A stretch of DNA of 9,554 bases from CABHOJ01 sp965649545 (GTDB taxonomy: Bacteria > Pseudomonadota > Gammaproteobacteria > Burkholderiales > Methylophilaceae). Made by a program: the position numbers and the translations under genes. Where the stretch lies: positions 1 to 9,554 of the forward strand of contig CBFGLF010000069.1 of NCBI GenBank assembly GCA_965649545.1, read 5' to 3'. Positions 1 to 7,556 of the stretch are shown one piece after another; the stretch's first letter is position 1, and every line of letters begins with the position of its first letter. Under the pieces are notes generated by a model. The model made no database searches and was not told the origin of the DNA. It saw nothing but the letters and a program-made list of their open reading frames with translations.

Positions 1-1019
1 TGGGCGTGCAAGGCTTGTCGACCCTGATGCATGCGGCGGCAGATCTCTTCGTCCTCGATCGCCGTTTCCTGGTAAGCGGCTTGCTGGGCTTCCACGAACT
101 CACGTTCGAATAGCGCGATATCCTCGGGGTAATAGAACTCGACCACATTGGTGCAGGCATCGACGCCACGTGGAATGAGATGCGAGACCACCAGTACGTT
201 GGGATACCACTCGATCATCAGATACGGGTAATAGACCATCCAGATGGCGCCGTGACGGGGCTTCTGGCCCTGCGAGTACTGCGTCAGTTGCTCCTGCCAG
301 CGTTGATAGACTTGGGAGCCAGATTTCTCCAGCGATTTCACTCCCACGGTCTGCACGCTGTAGTGCTCGCCGAATTCCCAGTGAAGTTCGTCACAGTCGA
401 CGAACTGATTGAGTCCCGGGTGGAAAGGCCCGACATGGTAGTCTTCCAGATAGACTTCGATGAAGGTCTTCCAGTTGAAGGCGTATTCCTCGATCATCAC
501 GCGATCCAGCATGTAGCCCGTGAAATCGAAATCCTGCCGACAGCCCAAGTCACTGAGTTCTCGCGCCACATCGCGTTTGCCATCGAACAGCAATCCCTGC
601 CATTGCTGCAGGCTGGATGTATCGAGGTGGAGACACGGCTTGTCCTCGAAATGCGGCGCGCCCATGAGTTCGCCCTGGAGGTCGTAGGTCCAGCGATGGA
701 GGGGGCAGACGATGTTGCGGGTGTTGCCTTTGCCATCGAGCATGACGGCCTGGCGGTGGCGGCAGACGTTGCTGATGAGCTCGATCCCGCGCGCGTTGTG
801 CACCAGCGCTTTGCCTTGTTGCATCCAGTCCAGCACGTGATAATCGCCGGGATTGCTGGCCATGAGCGTGTGGCCGATATAGCGGGGACGCGCCGCCAGG
901 AGTCTCTGTTCGAGGGTGTGGATGTTCGGGTCTACATACCACGCCACAGGCAGCTGCGGGGTGGATGGACGTTGGAGTGCGCTCACATTGTTCGCGCTGA
1001 CGGATGCCAGTGATGCCAT
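1..1019 (-). CDS. Rieske-type aromatic ring-hydroxylating oxygenase, alpha (catalytic) subunit, 3' end off window
   Basis: The minus strand is open from an ATG at 1019 to the left edge, giving 339 residues with no stop, so the C-terminus is missing. A [2Fe-2S] Rieske motif is visible: Cys86-x-His88, then 16 residues, then Cys105-x2-His108. The catalytic domain shows NWKTF at 182-186 and the non-haem iron motif EDYHVGPFHP (191-200 region), with His195 and His200 as iron ligands and Asp323 as the likely third ligand. Glu192 sits at the position that bridges Rieske and iron centres between subunits; most ring hydroxylases have Asp there, while carnitine/choline monooxygenase-like members have Glu. 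An in-frame stop at 1062-1064 with no other start codon in between supports this ATG, though no clear Shine-Dalgarno precedes it. Family members oxygenate aromatic or quaternary-amine substrates using electrons from a separate reductase; none is visible here. The substrate cannot be told from sequence. Family certain, function open. Confidence 0.9.
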   Translation of the reverse strand, partial: MASLASVSANNVSALQRPSTPQLPVAWYVDPNIHTLEQRLLAARPRYIGHTLMASNPGDYHVLDWMQQGKALVHNARGIELISNVCRHRQAVMLDGKGNTRNIVCPLHRWTYDLQGELMGAPHFEDKPCLHLDTSSLQQWQGLLFDGKRDVARELSDLGCRQDFDFTGYMLDRVMIEEYAFNWKTFIEVYLEDYHVGPFHPGLNQFVDCDELHWEFGEHYSVQTVGVKSLEKSGSQVYQRWQEQLTQYSQGQKPRHGAIWMVYYPYLMIEWYPNVLVVSHLIPRGVDACTNVVEFYYPEDIALFEREFVEAQQAAYQETAIEDEEICRRMHQGRQALHA

Positions 1020-1088
1020 AACTTGAGATGCTTGCGTTACTATGGGCCGGAAACGATGGGTTCACATGCCGTATTTGGCGAACACGCG

Positions 1089-1116
1089 ATTTTGCCCGAA
1101 TCCGGGGTTTTTTCAA
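1089..1116 (-). promoter_or_regulatory. Possible sigma-70 promoter for the Rieske oxygenase gene
   Basis: Read on the minus strand, TTGAAA (1116-1111, five of six matches to the -35 consensus) is followed after 16 bases by CAAAAT (1094-1089, four of six matches to the -10 consensus). Transcription would start near 1082 and give a leader of roughly 60 bases before the ATG at 1019. This is consensus matching by eye in an AT-richer stretch, so it is only a candidate. Confidence 0.3.
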
Positions 1117-1163
1117 GTACATTTTGTATTTCGAGGCTTGCCGGCGGAGCAAAAAACACCTGT

Positions 1164-1199
1164 AAAACCAAGGCTGAATCTTGCTTAATCCATGGTTTT
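1164..1199. repeat. Imperfect inverted repeat in the divergent promoter region
   Basis: AAAACCAAGG (1164-1173) and CCATGGTTTT (1190-1199) are inverted copies matching at nine of ten positions, separated by 16 bases. The dyad lies 54 bases upstream of the 34-residue ORF and overlaps the best plus-strand -35-like hexamer. It could be an operator for a regulator of either flanking gene. The stem is AT-rich at its base and is not followed by a long T run beyond its own arm, so a terminator is less likely. Chance occurrence cannot be excluded. Confidence 0.3.
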
Positions 1200-1239
1200 G
1201 CGCTAACCTCGACGCTCTTGATACGAAACGACTTTTACT

Positions 1240-1246
1240 GGGGAGG
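1240..1246 (+). promoter_or_regulatory. Strong ribosome binding site of the 34-residue membrane peptide
   Basis: GGGGAGG lies 6 bases before the ATG at 1253. It is a near-ideal Shine-Dalgarno sequence at ideal spacing, and is the main evidence that the very short frame that follows is translated. Confidence 0.75.
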
Positions 1247-1252
1247 CTGTTG

Positions 1253-1357
1253 ATGAAAAATCCGTTGGATTCGATCCTGGGCACCATCATATCCGGGCTG
1301 GTATTGACGCTCGTTTTATATTTCTTCCTCAAGAATTTCATTGCGGCGGGGGTCTAG
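1253..1357 (+). CDS. Small single-pass membrane peptide, 34 residues, unknown function
   Basis: The peptide reads MKNPLDSILGTIISGLVL, then TLVLYFFLKNFIAAGV. Residues about 8-27 form one continuous hydrophobic segment, preceded by a short polar N-terminus with Lys2 and Asp6 and followed by Lys28 and a short hydrophobic tail. There is no lipobox and no obvious signal cleavage site, so it is probably an inner-membrane peptide. It has a strong Shine-Dalgarno (1240-1246), and its stop lies only 3 bases before the ATG of the PuuD-like membrane protein, which suggests translational coupling. A small accessory subunit, or a translated leader helping expression of the next gene, are both possible. I do not recognise its family. 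Confidence 0.65.
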   Translation: MKNPLDSILGTIISGLVLTLVLYFFLKNFIAAGV

Positions 1358-1360
1358 ATC

Positions 1361-1864
1361 ATGGAATTCCAGATTGAGGCCGTCTTCCGTTTCGTGCATG
1401 TGATCGCAGGCGTCGCCTGGATCGGCTTGCTCTATTACTTCAACTTGGTGCAGGTGCCCGCCATGGCGGCTGCCACGGCTGACAAGGAAGGCCCAGGCGG
1501 CGCGGGCATCTCCAAGTACGTCGCACCACGCGCATTACTCTGGTTCCGTTGGGCCGCAGTCGTCACCTGGCTCGCGGGTGCAGCTTTGCTCGGTGCGAAC
1601 TTCGTTCCGGCGTTCACCCTGCAACCGGCGTTTGCCGCCATCGGTATCGGCGCCTGGCTCGGCACCATCATGCTCTTCAACGTTTGGGTGCTGATTTGGC
1701 CGAACCAGAAGAAGATTCTGGGGATGGTTTCCGCGACCGATGCAGAGAAAGCCAAGGCGCGCCGTGTGGCGTTCCTCGCTTCCCGAACCAATACCATGCT
1801 GTCGATCCCCATGCTGTTCTTCATGGCGAATGGCCTGACTCACAAGGGCCTGATCGGTTTGTAA
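1361..1864 (+). CDS. PuuD-like (urate hydroxylase membrane-domain family) integral membrane protein
   Basis: This 167-residue protein has four predicted membrane helices, near residues 10-32, 58-81, 90-113 and 144-159. The first helix carries FVHVIAGVAWIGLLYYFN (11-28), closely resembling the N-terminal membrane domain of PuuD-type urate hydroxylases (Urate_ox_N), which has an H-x3-G-x-x-WIG signature; His13 could be a haem or metal ligand. Full-length PuuD is much longer and ends in a cytochrome c domain; no CxxCH is present here, so urate oxidation should not be assumed. No other urate-degradation gene is in the window. The loop between helices 3 and 4 is rich in Lys and Arg, so it is likely cytoplasmic. 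The ATG is 3 bases after the stop of the 34-residue peptide, and a GGCGGGGG stretch overlapping that gene can serve as ribosome binding site. A terminator follows the stop. Confidence 0.75.
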   Translation: MEFQIEAVFRFVHVIAGVAWIGLLYYFNLVQVPAMAAATADKEGPGGAGISKYVAPRALLWFRWAAVVTWLAGAALLGANFVPAFTLQPAFAAIGIGAWLGTIMLFNVWVLIWPNQKKILGMVSATDAEKAKARRVAFLASRTNTMLSIPMLFFMANGLTHKGLIGL

Positions 1865-1883
1865 CATTCCGGCTTTATGCTGC

Positions 1884-1916
1884 AAACGGCGGCTAAAGCC
1901 GCCGTTTTTATTTTTT
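1884..1916 (+). terminator. Intrinsic (rho-independent) terminator after the PuuD-like gene
   Basis: AAACGGCGGC (1884-1893) and GCCGCCGTTT (1898-1907) form a perfect 10-bp stem with a TAAA loop, followed by a T-rich tail through 1916 interrupted by a single A. The tail is on the plus strand only, so it ends plus-strand transcripts. It lies 19 bases after the upstream stop and only 17 bases before the argD start. Confidence 0.92.
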
Positions 1917-1933
1917 GAGTACGAAGTTAAATC

Positions 1934-3115
1934 ATGTCGCAACATTTGATGAATACCTATAACCGGCAGCCGGTCAGCTTTGTCAAAGGACAGGGCGTCT
2001 GGTTGTGGGACGCGGAAGGCAACCAGTACTTGGATGCCCTCTCTGGCGTCGCCGTCAATGGCCTGGGCCATGCCCACCCGAAACTGGTCGCCGCCATCAG
2101 CGAGCAGGCCGGCAAGCTCATCCACGTCTCCAACATCTACGGCATCAACGAACAATCGCGTCTCGCCGACAGGCTGGCCGAAGTCTCCGGCATGGACAAG
2201 GTGTTCTTCTGCAACTCCGGTTGCGAAGCCAACGAAGCGGCTATCAAGCTGGCGCGTCTCTATGGTCATAACAAGGGCATCGAGAATCCCGAGATCATCG
2301 TCATGGAGAAGGCGTTCCACGGCCGCACCCTCGCGACCTTGTCCGCGACGGGCAACCGCAAGACACAGGCTGGTTTCGAGCCGCTGGTCAGCGGCTTCGT
2401 GCGCGTACCGTTCGACGATCTGGAAGCGGTGCGCCAAGTGGCCGCGCGCAACAAGAATGTCGTCGCCATCCTGGTCGAGCCTGTGCAGGGCGAAGGCGGT
2501 ATCAATATCCCCAAGGACGCCAAGGCGTATCTGGAAGGCTTACGTAAGCTCTGTGACGAACACGGCTGGTTGTTGATGCTGGATGAAGTGCAGAGCGGGA
2601 TCGGCCGGACCGGTACCTGGTTCGCTTTCCAGCATACGGATATCAAGCCGGATGTATTGAGCCTCGCCAAGGGGCTGGGGTCCGGCGTGCCCATCGGTGC
2701 CTGTGTGGCTGCGGGCAAGGCGGCCGATGTCTTCACCTACGGCAAGCATGGCTCGACGTTCGGCGGTAACCCGCTGGCGACCACGGCCGGTTACGTGACC
2801 TTGCAGACCATTGCCGAAGAAGGGCTGTGCGCGCATGCCGAGAAGATCGGCGACTGGATCCGTGAGGCCTTCAAGGCGGAATTGAAAGAAGTGCCTGGGG
2901 TGGTCACCGTGCGCAATGCAGGCCTGATGATCGGCATCGAACTCGACCGGTCCTGTGGCGACCTGGTCAAGCACGCGCTGGAAGCCAAAGTGCTGATCAA
3001 CGTGACTGCGGACAATGTCATCCGCTTGCTGCCGCCCCTGATCATCAGTCAGGAAGAAGCCAAAGAGCTGGTCGACCGGCTGGTCCCGTTGATCAAGCGA
3101 TTCCTGGGGCATTGA
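1934..3115 (+). CDS. argD: Acetylornithine aminotransferase (PLP-dependent, class III)
   Basis: ArgD interconverts N-acetylglutamate semialdehyde plus glutamate and N-acetylornithine plus 2-oxoglutarate in cytoplasmic arginine synthesis; many homologues also serve the succinyldiaminopimelate step of lysine synthesis. The 393-residue length is typical. Visible class III aminotransferase features are CNSGCEANEAAIKLAR (93-108, cofactor phosphate region), LDEVQSGIGRTG (216-227, Asp217 pairing with the pyridine nitrogen), the PLP lysine Lys246 in SLAKGLGSGVPIGA, and HGSTFGGNPLA (272-282). The ATG at 1934 gives the usual family N-terminus; the Shine-Dalgarno is weak (GAAG at 1923-1926). The stop is 1 base before argF, so the two are translationally linked. 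The terminator just upstream leaves almost no space for a dedicated promoter. An omega-amino acid aminotransferase is a weaker alternative; the arg neighbours favour ArgD. Confidence 0.95.
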   Translation: MSQHLMNTYNRQPVSFVKGQGVWLWDAEGNQYLDALSGVAVNGLGHAHPKLVAAISEQAGKLIHVSNIYGINEQSRLADRLAEVSGMDKVFFCNSGCEANEAAIKLARLYGHNKGIENPEIIVMEKAFHGRTLATLSATGNRKTQAGFEPLVSGFVRVPFDDLEAVRQVAARNKNVVAILVEPVQGEGGINIPKDAKAYLEGLRKLCDEHGWLLMLDEVQSGIGRTGTWFAFQHTDIKPDVLSLAKGLGSGVPIGACVAAGKAADVFTYGKHGSTFGGNPLATTAGYVTLQTIAEEGLCAHAEKIGDWIREAFKAELKEVPGVVTVRNAGLMIGIELDRSCGDLVKHALEAKVLINVTADNVIRLLPPLIISQEEAKELVDRLVPLIKRFLGH

Positions 3116-3116
3116 G

Positions 3117-4037
3117 ATGGCAGAGATCAAGCATTTCCTGCAGTTCAACGATTTCACGGGCGAAGAGCTCGAGCACGTGTTCGAGCGTACGCGCTGGATC
3201 AAGCAGCAATTCAAGAACTACCAGCAATACTGGCCGCTGAGCGACCGGACGCTGGTGATGATCTTCGAGAAGGCCAGCACGCGCACGCGCCTGAGCTTCG
3301 AGGCTGGCATGCAGCAGCTGGGCGGTTCCGCCATCTACCTCAATACGCGCGACTCGCAGCTGGGTCGTGGCGAACCGGTGGAGGATGCGGCACAGGTCAT
3401 TTCGCGCATGAGCGATCTGGTGATGATCCGGACCTTCGAGCAGGAGATCATCGAACGCTTCGCCGCGAATTCGCGCGTGCCGGTGATCAATGGCCTGACC
3501 AACGAATATCACCCGTGTCAGATCCTGGCCGATATCTATACCTTCATCGAGCATCGCGGTTCGATCAAGGGCAAGACCGTGGCCTGGATCGGCGATTCGA
3601 ACAACGTCTGCAACACCTGGCTGCAAGCGGCGGAGCTGCTGGATTTCAATGTCCACGTGTCGACGCCGCCCGGCTACGAAGTCGAGCCTGAGCGCGCCAA
3701 CCTCTATGGCCACGACCATTACGAGGAGTTCGCCGACCCGATGGAGGCCGCCAGGGATGCCGACCTCGTGACGACAGACGTCTGGACTTCGATGGGCTTC
3801 GAGGCCGAGAACGAGGAGCGTCGTCGCGATTTTGCCGACTGGCAGGTCGATACCGACATGATGAAGGTCGCCGCCAAGGACGCGCTGTTCATGCATTGCC
3901 TGCCTGCGCACCGCGGTGAAGAGGTGGCGGCCGATGTCATCGACGGTCCGCAGAGCGTGGTTTGGGACGAGGCAGAGAACAGATTGCACACGCAAAAAGC
4001 ACTCATGGAATATCTATTGTTAGGAAAAGTGAAGTAA
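3117..4037 (+). CDS. argF: Ornithine carbamoyltransferase (anabolic)
   Basis: ArgF transfers the carbamoyl group from carbamoyl phosphate to ornithine, making citrulline. The 306-residue length is normal for the family. The carbamoyl-phosphate motif STRTR is at 54-58, with HPCQ at 132-135. The ornithine-binding loop DVWTSMG is at 221-227, where the SMG element separates it from aspartate carbamoyltransferase. The catalytic HCLP motif is at 260-263 (Cys261), followed by AHRGEEV. The start is 1 base after the argD stop, with GGGG at 3106-3109 as a likely ribosome binding site inside argD. The TAA stop shares its last A with the ATG of argG. Position between argD and argG points to the biosynthetic rather than the catabolic enzyme. 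Confidence 0.97.
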   Translation: MAEIKHFLQFNDFTGEELEHVFERTRWIKQQFKNYQQYWPLSDRTLVMIFEKASTRTRLSFEAGMQQLGGSAIYLNTRDSQLGRGEPVEDAAQVISRMSDLVMIRTFEQEIIERFAANSRVPVINGLTNEYHPCQILADIYTFIEHRGSIKGKTVAWIGDSNNVCNTWLQAAELLDFNVHVSTPPGYEVEPERANLYGHDHYEEFADPMEAARDADLVTTDVWTSMGFEAENEERRRDFADWQVDTDMMKVAAKDALFMHCLPAHRGEEVAADVIDGPQSVVWDEAENRLHTQKALMEYLLLGKVK

Positions 4038-5260
4038 TGAGCGACATTAAAAAGGTAGTGCTGGCCTATTCGGGCGGTCTGGATACTTCGGTCATCCTGA
4101 AGTGGCTGACCGACACCTATCAGTGTGAGGTCGTGACCTTCACGGCGGATCTGGGCCAGGGCGAGGAACTGGAGCCCGCACGCGAAAAGGCCAAGAAGTT
4201 CGGCGTCAAGGAGATCTACATCGACGATCTGCGTGAGGAGTTCGTCCGCGATTTCGTGTTCCCGATGTTCCGCGCCAACACCGTCTATGAAGGTGAATAC
4301 CTGCTCGGCACCTCCATCGCACGTCCACTGATCGCCAAGCGTCTGGTGGAGATCGCCAACGAGACCGGCGCCGATGCCATCTCGCACGGTGCGACCGGCA
4401 AGGGTAACGACCAGGTGCGGTTCGAGCTGGGCGCTTACGCGCTGAAGCCCGGCGTCAAGATCATCGCGCCATGGCGCGAGTGGGATCTGCTGTCCCGCGA
4501 AAAACTGCTGGCCTATGCCGAGAAGAACGGCATCCCGGTCGAGATGAAACACAAGCAAGGCGGCAGTCCGTACTCCATGGATGCCAACCTGCTGCATATC
4601 AGCTACGAAGGCCGGCATCTCGAAGACCCGTCCGCCGAGGCGGAAGAATCGATGTGGCGCTGGACCGTGAGCCCTGAGAATGCGCCCGATGCGGCCGAGT
4701 ACCTGGATATCGAATACGTGAACGGTGACCCGGTCGCCTTGAATGGCAAGAAACTGCCGCCACATGTATTGCTGGCTGAACTGAACCAGTTGGGCGGCAA
4801 ACATGGTATCGGCCGTCTGGATCTGGTCGAGAACCGGTATGTCGGCATGAAGTCGCGCGGCTGTTACGAGACGCCGGGTGGCACCATCATGCTCAAGGCG
4901 CACCGCGCTATCGAGTCGCTCACGCTGGATCGCGAAGTCGCGCATCTGAAGGACGACCTCATGCCGCGTTACGCCAGCCTGATCTATAACGGCTATTGGT
5001 GGAGCCCGGAGCGCGTCGCATTGCAGACGCTGATCGACCACACGCAGAAGAGCGTCAACGGTTTCGTGCGCCTCAAGCTCTATAAGGGTAATGTCATCGT
5101 GACTGGCCGCGACAGCAAGACCGATTCGCTGTTCGATCCGACCATCGCCACGTTCGAGGACGATGCCGGTGCCTATGACCAGAAGGATGCAGGCGGCTTC
5201 ATCAAGCTCAACGCATTGCGCATGCGCATCGCCGCGAATCTGCGTAACAAGAAGAAATAA
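4037..5260 (+). CDS. argG: Argininosuccinate synthase
   Basis: ArgG condenses citrulline and aspartate, with ATP going to AMP and pyrophosphate, to give argininosuccinate. The 407 residues match the type without long insertions. The N-terminal PP-loop [12 protein letters not shown] (10-21) binds [17 protein letters not shown] at 117-130 is the second family signature (aspartate/ATP binding), and [18 protein letters not shown] at 265-282 is the conserved citrulline/oligomer region. The reading frame is open further upstream to 3962, but [14 protein letters not shown] from 4037 is the normal N-terminus and creates the TAATG overlap with argF; AGGA at 4022-4025 may act as ribosome binding site. 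argH, for the next step, is not in the window. Confidence 0.97.
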   Translation: MSDIKKVVLAYSGGLDTSVILKWLTDTYQCEVVTFTADLGQGEELEPAREKAKKFGVKEIYIDDLREEFVRDFVFPMFRANTVYEGEYLLGTSIARPLIAKRLVEIANETGADAISHGATGKGNDQVRFELGAYALKPGVKIIAPWREWDLLSREKLLAYAEKNGIPVEMKHKQGGSPYSMDANLLHISYEGRHLEDPSAEAEESMWRWTVSPENAPDAAEYLDIEYVNGDPVALNGKKLPPHVLLAELNQLGGKHGIGRLDLVENRYVGMKSRGCYETPGGTIMLKAHRAIESLTLDREVAHLKDDLMPRYASLIYNGYWWSPERVALQTLIDHTQKSVNGFVRLKLYKGNVIVTGRDSKTDSLFDPTIATFEDDAGAYDQKDAGGFIKLNALRMRIAANLRNKKK

Positions 5261-5270
5261 CCGAAAGTTC

Positions 5271-5278
5271 AGGAGAGA
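5271..5278 (+). promoter_or_regulatory. Strong ribosome binding site of ppnP
   Basis: AGGAGAGA lies 4 to 7 bases before the ATG at 5283. It fixes that ATG as the start although the frame is open further upstream inside argG. A near-identical AGGAGAGAA (5622-5630) precedes yajQ. Confidence 0.75.
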
Positions 5279-5282
5279 GAAG

Positions 5283-5594
5283 ATGGCACAGTTCGATCAC
5301 GTTAGCGTCAAAAAGAAAGCCAATGTCTATTTCGACGGCAAGTGTGTCAGCCACACGGTCATGTTCCCTAACGGCACGCGTTGCACCGTGGGCGTGATCT
5401 TCCCGAGCACGCTGACGTTCAATACCGGATCCCCTGAGCTCATGGAGATCAATGCCGGTGTGTGCAAGGTGCGCCTCAAGGGCGAAGACCAATGGAAAAC
5501 CTACGGGGCGGGCGAGAAGTTCGCGGTGCCGGGTAATTCGTCGTTCGATATCGAGACGTTGGAGATGGTGGACTACGTCTGCCACTTCGAGTAA
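5283..5594 (+). CDS. ppnP: Pyrimidine/purine nucleoside phosphorylase (YaiE/DUF1255 family)
   Basis: PpnP-family proteins are small cupin-fold enzymes that split a broad range of nucleosides with phosphate, giving the base and (deoxy)ribose 1-phosphate. This one has 103 residues; the E. coli homologue is slightly shorter. Family features are [15 protein letters not shown] (12-26), GVIFP followed by [11 protein letters not shown] (46-56), and the cupin-like G-x-W-x-x-Y-x-x-G-x-x-F-x-V-P pattern across residues 67-83. The gene starts 22 bases after argG with the strong ribosome binding site at 5271. Its link to arginine synthesis is not obvious; cotranscription may just be convenience, or may connect nucleotide salvage with carbamoyl-phosphate use. 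No terminator separates it from argG or yajQ. Confidence 0.9.
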   Translation: MAQFDHVSVKKKANVYFDGKCVSHTVMFPNGTRCTVGVIFPSTLTFNTGSPELMEINAGVCKVRLKGEDQWKTYGAGEKFAVPGNSSFDIETLEMVDYVCHFE

Positions 5595-5632
5595 TCACCA
5601 GCTCGCCGCTGTATCGTTATTAGGAGAGAACA

Positions 5633-6127
5633 ATGCCTTCCTTTGATATCACGTCAGAAGCCGACATGGTCGCCTTGAAGAATGCGGTCGACGTAGCGGA
5701 ACGCCAGATCATCAACCGTTATGACTTCAAGGGGACCTCCGCCAAGGTGGAGCTTAACGAGAAGGACAAGCTGATCACGCTCAACGGCGATTCGGATTTC
5801 CAGCTCGACCAGATCAAGGACATCCTGTTCCCTGCGATGGAGAAGAAGGAACCCGACAGCAGCAAGCGTCTGGACCTGCAGGACGTGCAGAAAGTGTCCG
5901 GCAACAAGGTCAAGCAGGAGATGAAGATCAAGGACGGTATCGACAGCGATCTGGCCAAGCGTATCGTCAAGCTGATCAAGGATTCCGGCCTCAAGGTGCA
6001 GGCCAGCATCCAGGGTGACACCGTGCGTGTGAATGGAGCCAAGCGCGATGTGTTGCAGGACACCATCGCCCACGTAAAGAAGTCGGTGACGGATTTTCCG
6101 TTGAAGTTCGGTAATTTCAGAGACTAG
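5633..6127 (+). CDS. yajQ: YajQ family nucleotide-binding protein (DUF520)
   Basis: The 164 residues match the family's usual length. The N-terminus [11 protein letters not shown], the RYDFKGT segment (29-35) and the C-terminal [16 protein letters not shown] and PLKFGNFRD are hallmark YajQ sequences. The fold is a duplicated ferredoxin-like domain. Members bind nucleotides and tRNA in vitro, and in Xanthomonas and Pseudomonas have been reported as cyclic di-GMP-binding effectors that work with a transcription factor. AGGAGAGAA at 5622-5630 is a strong ribosome binding site just before the ATG. leuC begins 14 bases after its stop. Whether this protein senses a nucleotide in this organism cannot be read from sequence. 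Confidence 0.94.
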   Translation: MPSFDITSEADMVALKNAVDVAERQIINRYDFKGTSAKVELNEKDKLITLNGDSDFQLDQIKDILFPAMEKKEPDSSKRLDLQDVQKVSGNKVKQEMKIKDGIDSDLAKRIVKLIKDSGLKVQASIQGDTVRVNGAKRDVLQDTIAHVKKSVTDFPLKFGNFRD

Positions 6128-6141
6128 TTTCAGGAACAATC

Positions 6142-7539
6142 GTGGCAAAAACGCTTTACGACAAATTATTCGATTCCCACGTGGTGCATGAGGAGAACGG
6201 CGCCGCGCTGCTCTATATCGACCGCCATCTGGTGCATGAAGTCACCAGCCCGCAGGCTTTCGAAGGCTTGAAGCTGAGCGCGCGCAAGGTCTGGCGCGTG
6301 AGCTCCGTGCTCGCCGTGCCCGATCACAACGTACCGACCACCGATCGCAGCAAGGGCATCGCCGACCCGGTGTCGCGCTTGCAGGTCGAAACTTTGGATA
6401 ACAACTGTGCCGAGTTCGGGATCACCGAATTCCGCATGAACGATGCACGCCAGGGCATCGTGCACGTCATCGGCCCGGAACAGGGGGCGACCCTGCCGGG
6501 CATGACCGTCGTCTGCGGCGACTCCCATACGAGCACACACGGTGCATTCGGCGCACTGGCCCATGGCATCGGCACTTCTGAAGTGGAGCATGTGCTGGCC
6601 ACGCAGTGCCTGGTGCAAAAGAAATCCAAGGCCATGCTGGTCAAGGTGGAAGGCCAGTTGGGCCGCGGCGTCACCGCCAAGGACATCGCATTGGCGGTCA
6701 TCGGCAAGATCGGCACCGCTGGCGGTACCGGCTACGCCATCGAATTCGCAGGGTCTGCCATCCGCAGCTTGAGCATGGAAGGGCGCATGACGCTCTGCAA
6801 CATGGCGATCGAGGCTGGTGCACGCGCCGGCATGGTGGCTGTGGACGATACGACGATCGATTACGTCAAGGGCCGTCCTTATGCGCCCAAAGCCGAGCAG
6901 TGGGATGCTGCGGTCGCTTACTGGCGCACGTTGCACAGTGATGAAGGCGCGAAGTTCGATGCCGTGGTCGAGCTCGACGCGGCGACCATCCTGCCGCAAG
7001 TGACCTGGGGCACGTCGCCCGAGATGGTGACGAGTATCGACGGTCGCGTGCCTGACCCGGCCAAGGAATCCGATCCGACCAAGCGCGGCGGTATCGAGCG
7101 CGCGCTCGAATACATGGGCTTGCAAGCCAATACGCCGATCGACCAGATCCACATTGACAAGGTGTTCATCGGTTCCTGCACCAATTCGCGCATCGAGGAC
7201 TTGCGTGCCGCAGCCGCGATCGCCAAAGGCAAGCGTGTGGCCCCCAACGTCAAGCTGGCGATGGTGGTGCCGGGTTCCGGCCTGGTGAAGGCGCAAGCCG
7301 AGCAGGAAGGCCTGGACAAGGTATTCAAGGATGCAGGTTTTGAATGGCGCGAGCCGGGTTGCTCGATGTGTCTGGCGATGAACGCCGACCGTCTGGAACC
7401 GGGTGAGCGTTGTGCCTCCACTTCGAATCGTAACTTCGAGGGCAGGCAGGGCCAGGGTGGGCGCACCCATCTGGTCAGTCCGGAAATGGCAGCAGCTGCC
7501 GCTGTCGCCGGGCATTTTGTCGATGTCAGGCAGCTTTAA
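6142..7539 (+). CDS. leuC: 3-isopropylmalate dehydratase, large subunit
   Basis: LeuC pairs with LeuD to isomerise 2-isopropylmalate to 3-isopropylmalate in leucine synthesis, using a [4Fe-4S] cluster of the aconitase type. The 465-residue length is normal. Cluster ligands are Cys346 in [14 protein letters not shown] and Cys407 and Cys410 in [29 protein letters not shown] (125-142) is the aconitase-family signature, and [12 protein letters not shown] near 426-437 is also conserved. The start is GTG at 6142, preceded by CAGGAA (6131-6136). It matches the usual N-terminus ([14 protein letters not shown]) and fits the 14-base gap after yajQ. There is no room for a leucine attenuator or a dedicated leader, so transcription probably comes from upstream or from a promoter inside yajQ. 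Confidence 0.97.
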   Translation: MAKTLYDKLFDSHVVHEENGAALLYIDRHLVHEVTSPQAFEGLKLSARKVWRVSSVLAVPDHNVPTTDRSKGIADPVSRLQVETLDNNCAEFGITEFRMNDARQGIVHVIGPEQGATLPGMTVVCGDSHTSTHGAFGALAHGIGTSEVEHVLATQCLVQKKSKAMLVKVEGQLGRGVTAKDIALAVIGKIGTAGGTGYAIEFAGSAIRSLSMEGRMTLCNMAIEAGARAGMVAVDDTTIDYVKGRPYAPKAEQWDAAVAYWRTLHSDEGAKFDAVVELDAATILPQVTWGTSPEMVTSIDGRVPDPAKESDPTKRGGIERALEYMGLQANTPIDQIHIDKVFIGSCTNSRIEDLRAAAAIAKGKRVAPNVKLAMVVPGSGLVKAQAEQEGLDKVFKDAGFEWREPGCSMCLAMNADRLEPGERCASTSNRNFEGRQGQGGRTHLVSPEMAAAAAVAGHFVDVRQL

Positions 7540-7556
7540 ATCCAGGGGAAATTGAA

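Larger units (their letters stand above)
1020..1252. other. Divergent intergenic region
   Basis: This 233-base gap separates the minus-strand Rieske oxygenase from the plus-strand membrane-protein pair, so it should carry promoters for both directions. It is more AT-rich than the flanking genes. It contains a possible minus-strand promoter (1089-1116) and an imperfect inverted repeat (1164-1199), listed separately. No convincing plus-strand -35/-10 pair was found; TTGCTT at 1181 followed 17 bases later by TAACCT is the best, and it is weak. A 76-codon reading frame across it has no family resemblance and is not called. Confidence 0.7.

Noticed and set aside
180..1013. 277-codon plus-strand reading frame
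   Set aside because: It is antisense to the Rieske oxygenase, whose iron-sulfur and iron-ligand motifs are clear on the minus strand; the plus-strand product has no recognisable motif.
1094..1113. Possible small terminator: CCCG-AATC-CGGG followed by a T run
   Set aside because: The stem is only 4 bp and no plus-strand gene upstream would use it; the T run also overlaps the proposed minus-strand -35 hexamer.
1023..1253. 76-codon plus-strand frame in the divergent region
   Set aside because: No ribosome binding site, no family resemblance, and its end overlaps the Shine-Dalgarno and start of the better-supported 34-residue frame.
550..1341. 263-codon minus-strand frame covering the divergent region and part of the Rieske gene
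   Set aside because: It is in a different frame from the Rieske gene, begins antisense to the 34-residue peptide gene, and its product is low-complexity, rich in Arg, Pro and His, typical of a shadow frame.
3962..4036. Extended N-terminus of argG (25 extra residues)
   Set aside because: The extension lies within argF in another frame and the family N-terminus starts at the ATG at 4037, which forms the typical stop/start overlap.
3719..5041. 440-codon antisense frame across argF and argG
   Set aside because: Long antisense frames are expected opposite genes with GC-rich third positions; the sense strand encodes textbook ArgF and ArgG.
6166..7515. 449-codon antisense frame opposite leuC
   Set aside because: Same codon-bias effect; the His/Asp/Arg-rich product has no motif, and leuC is complete on the other strand.
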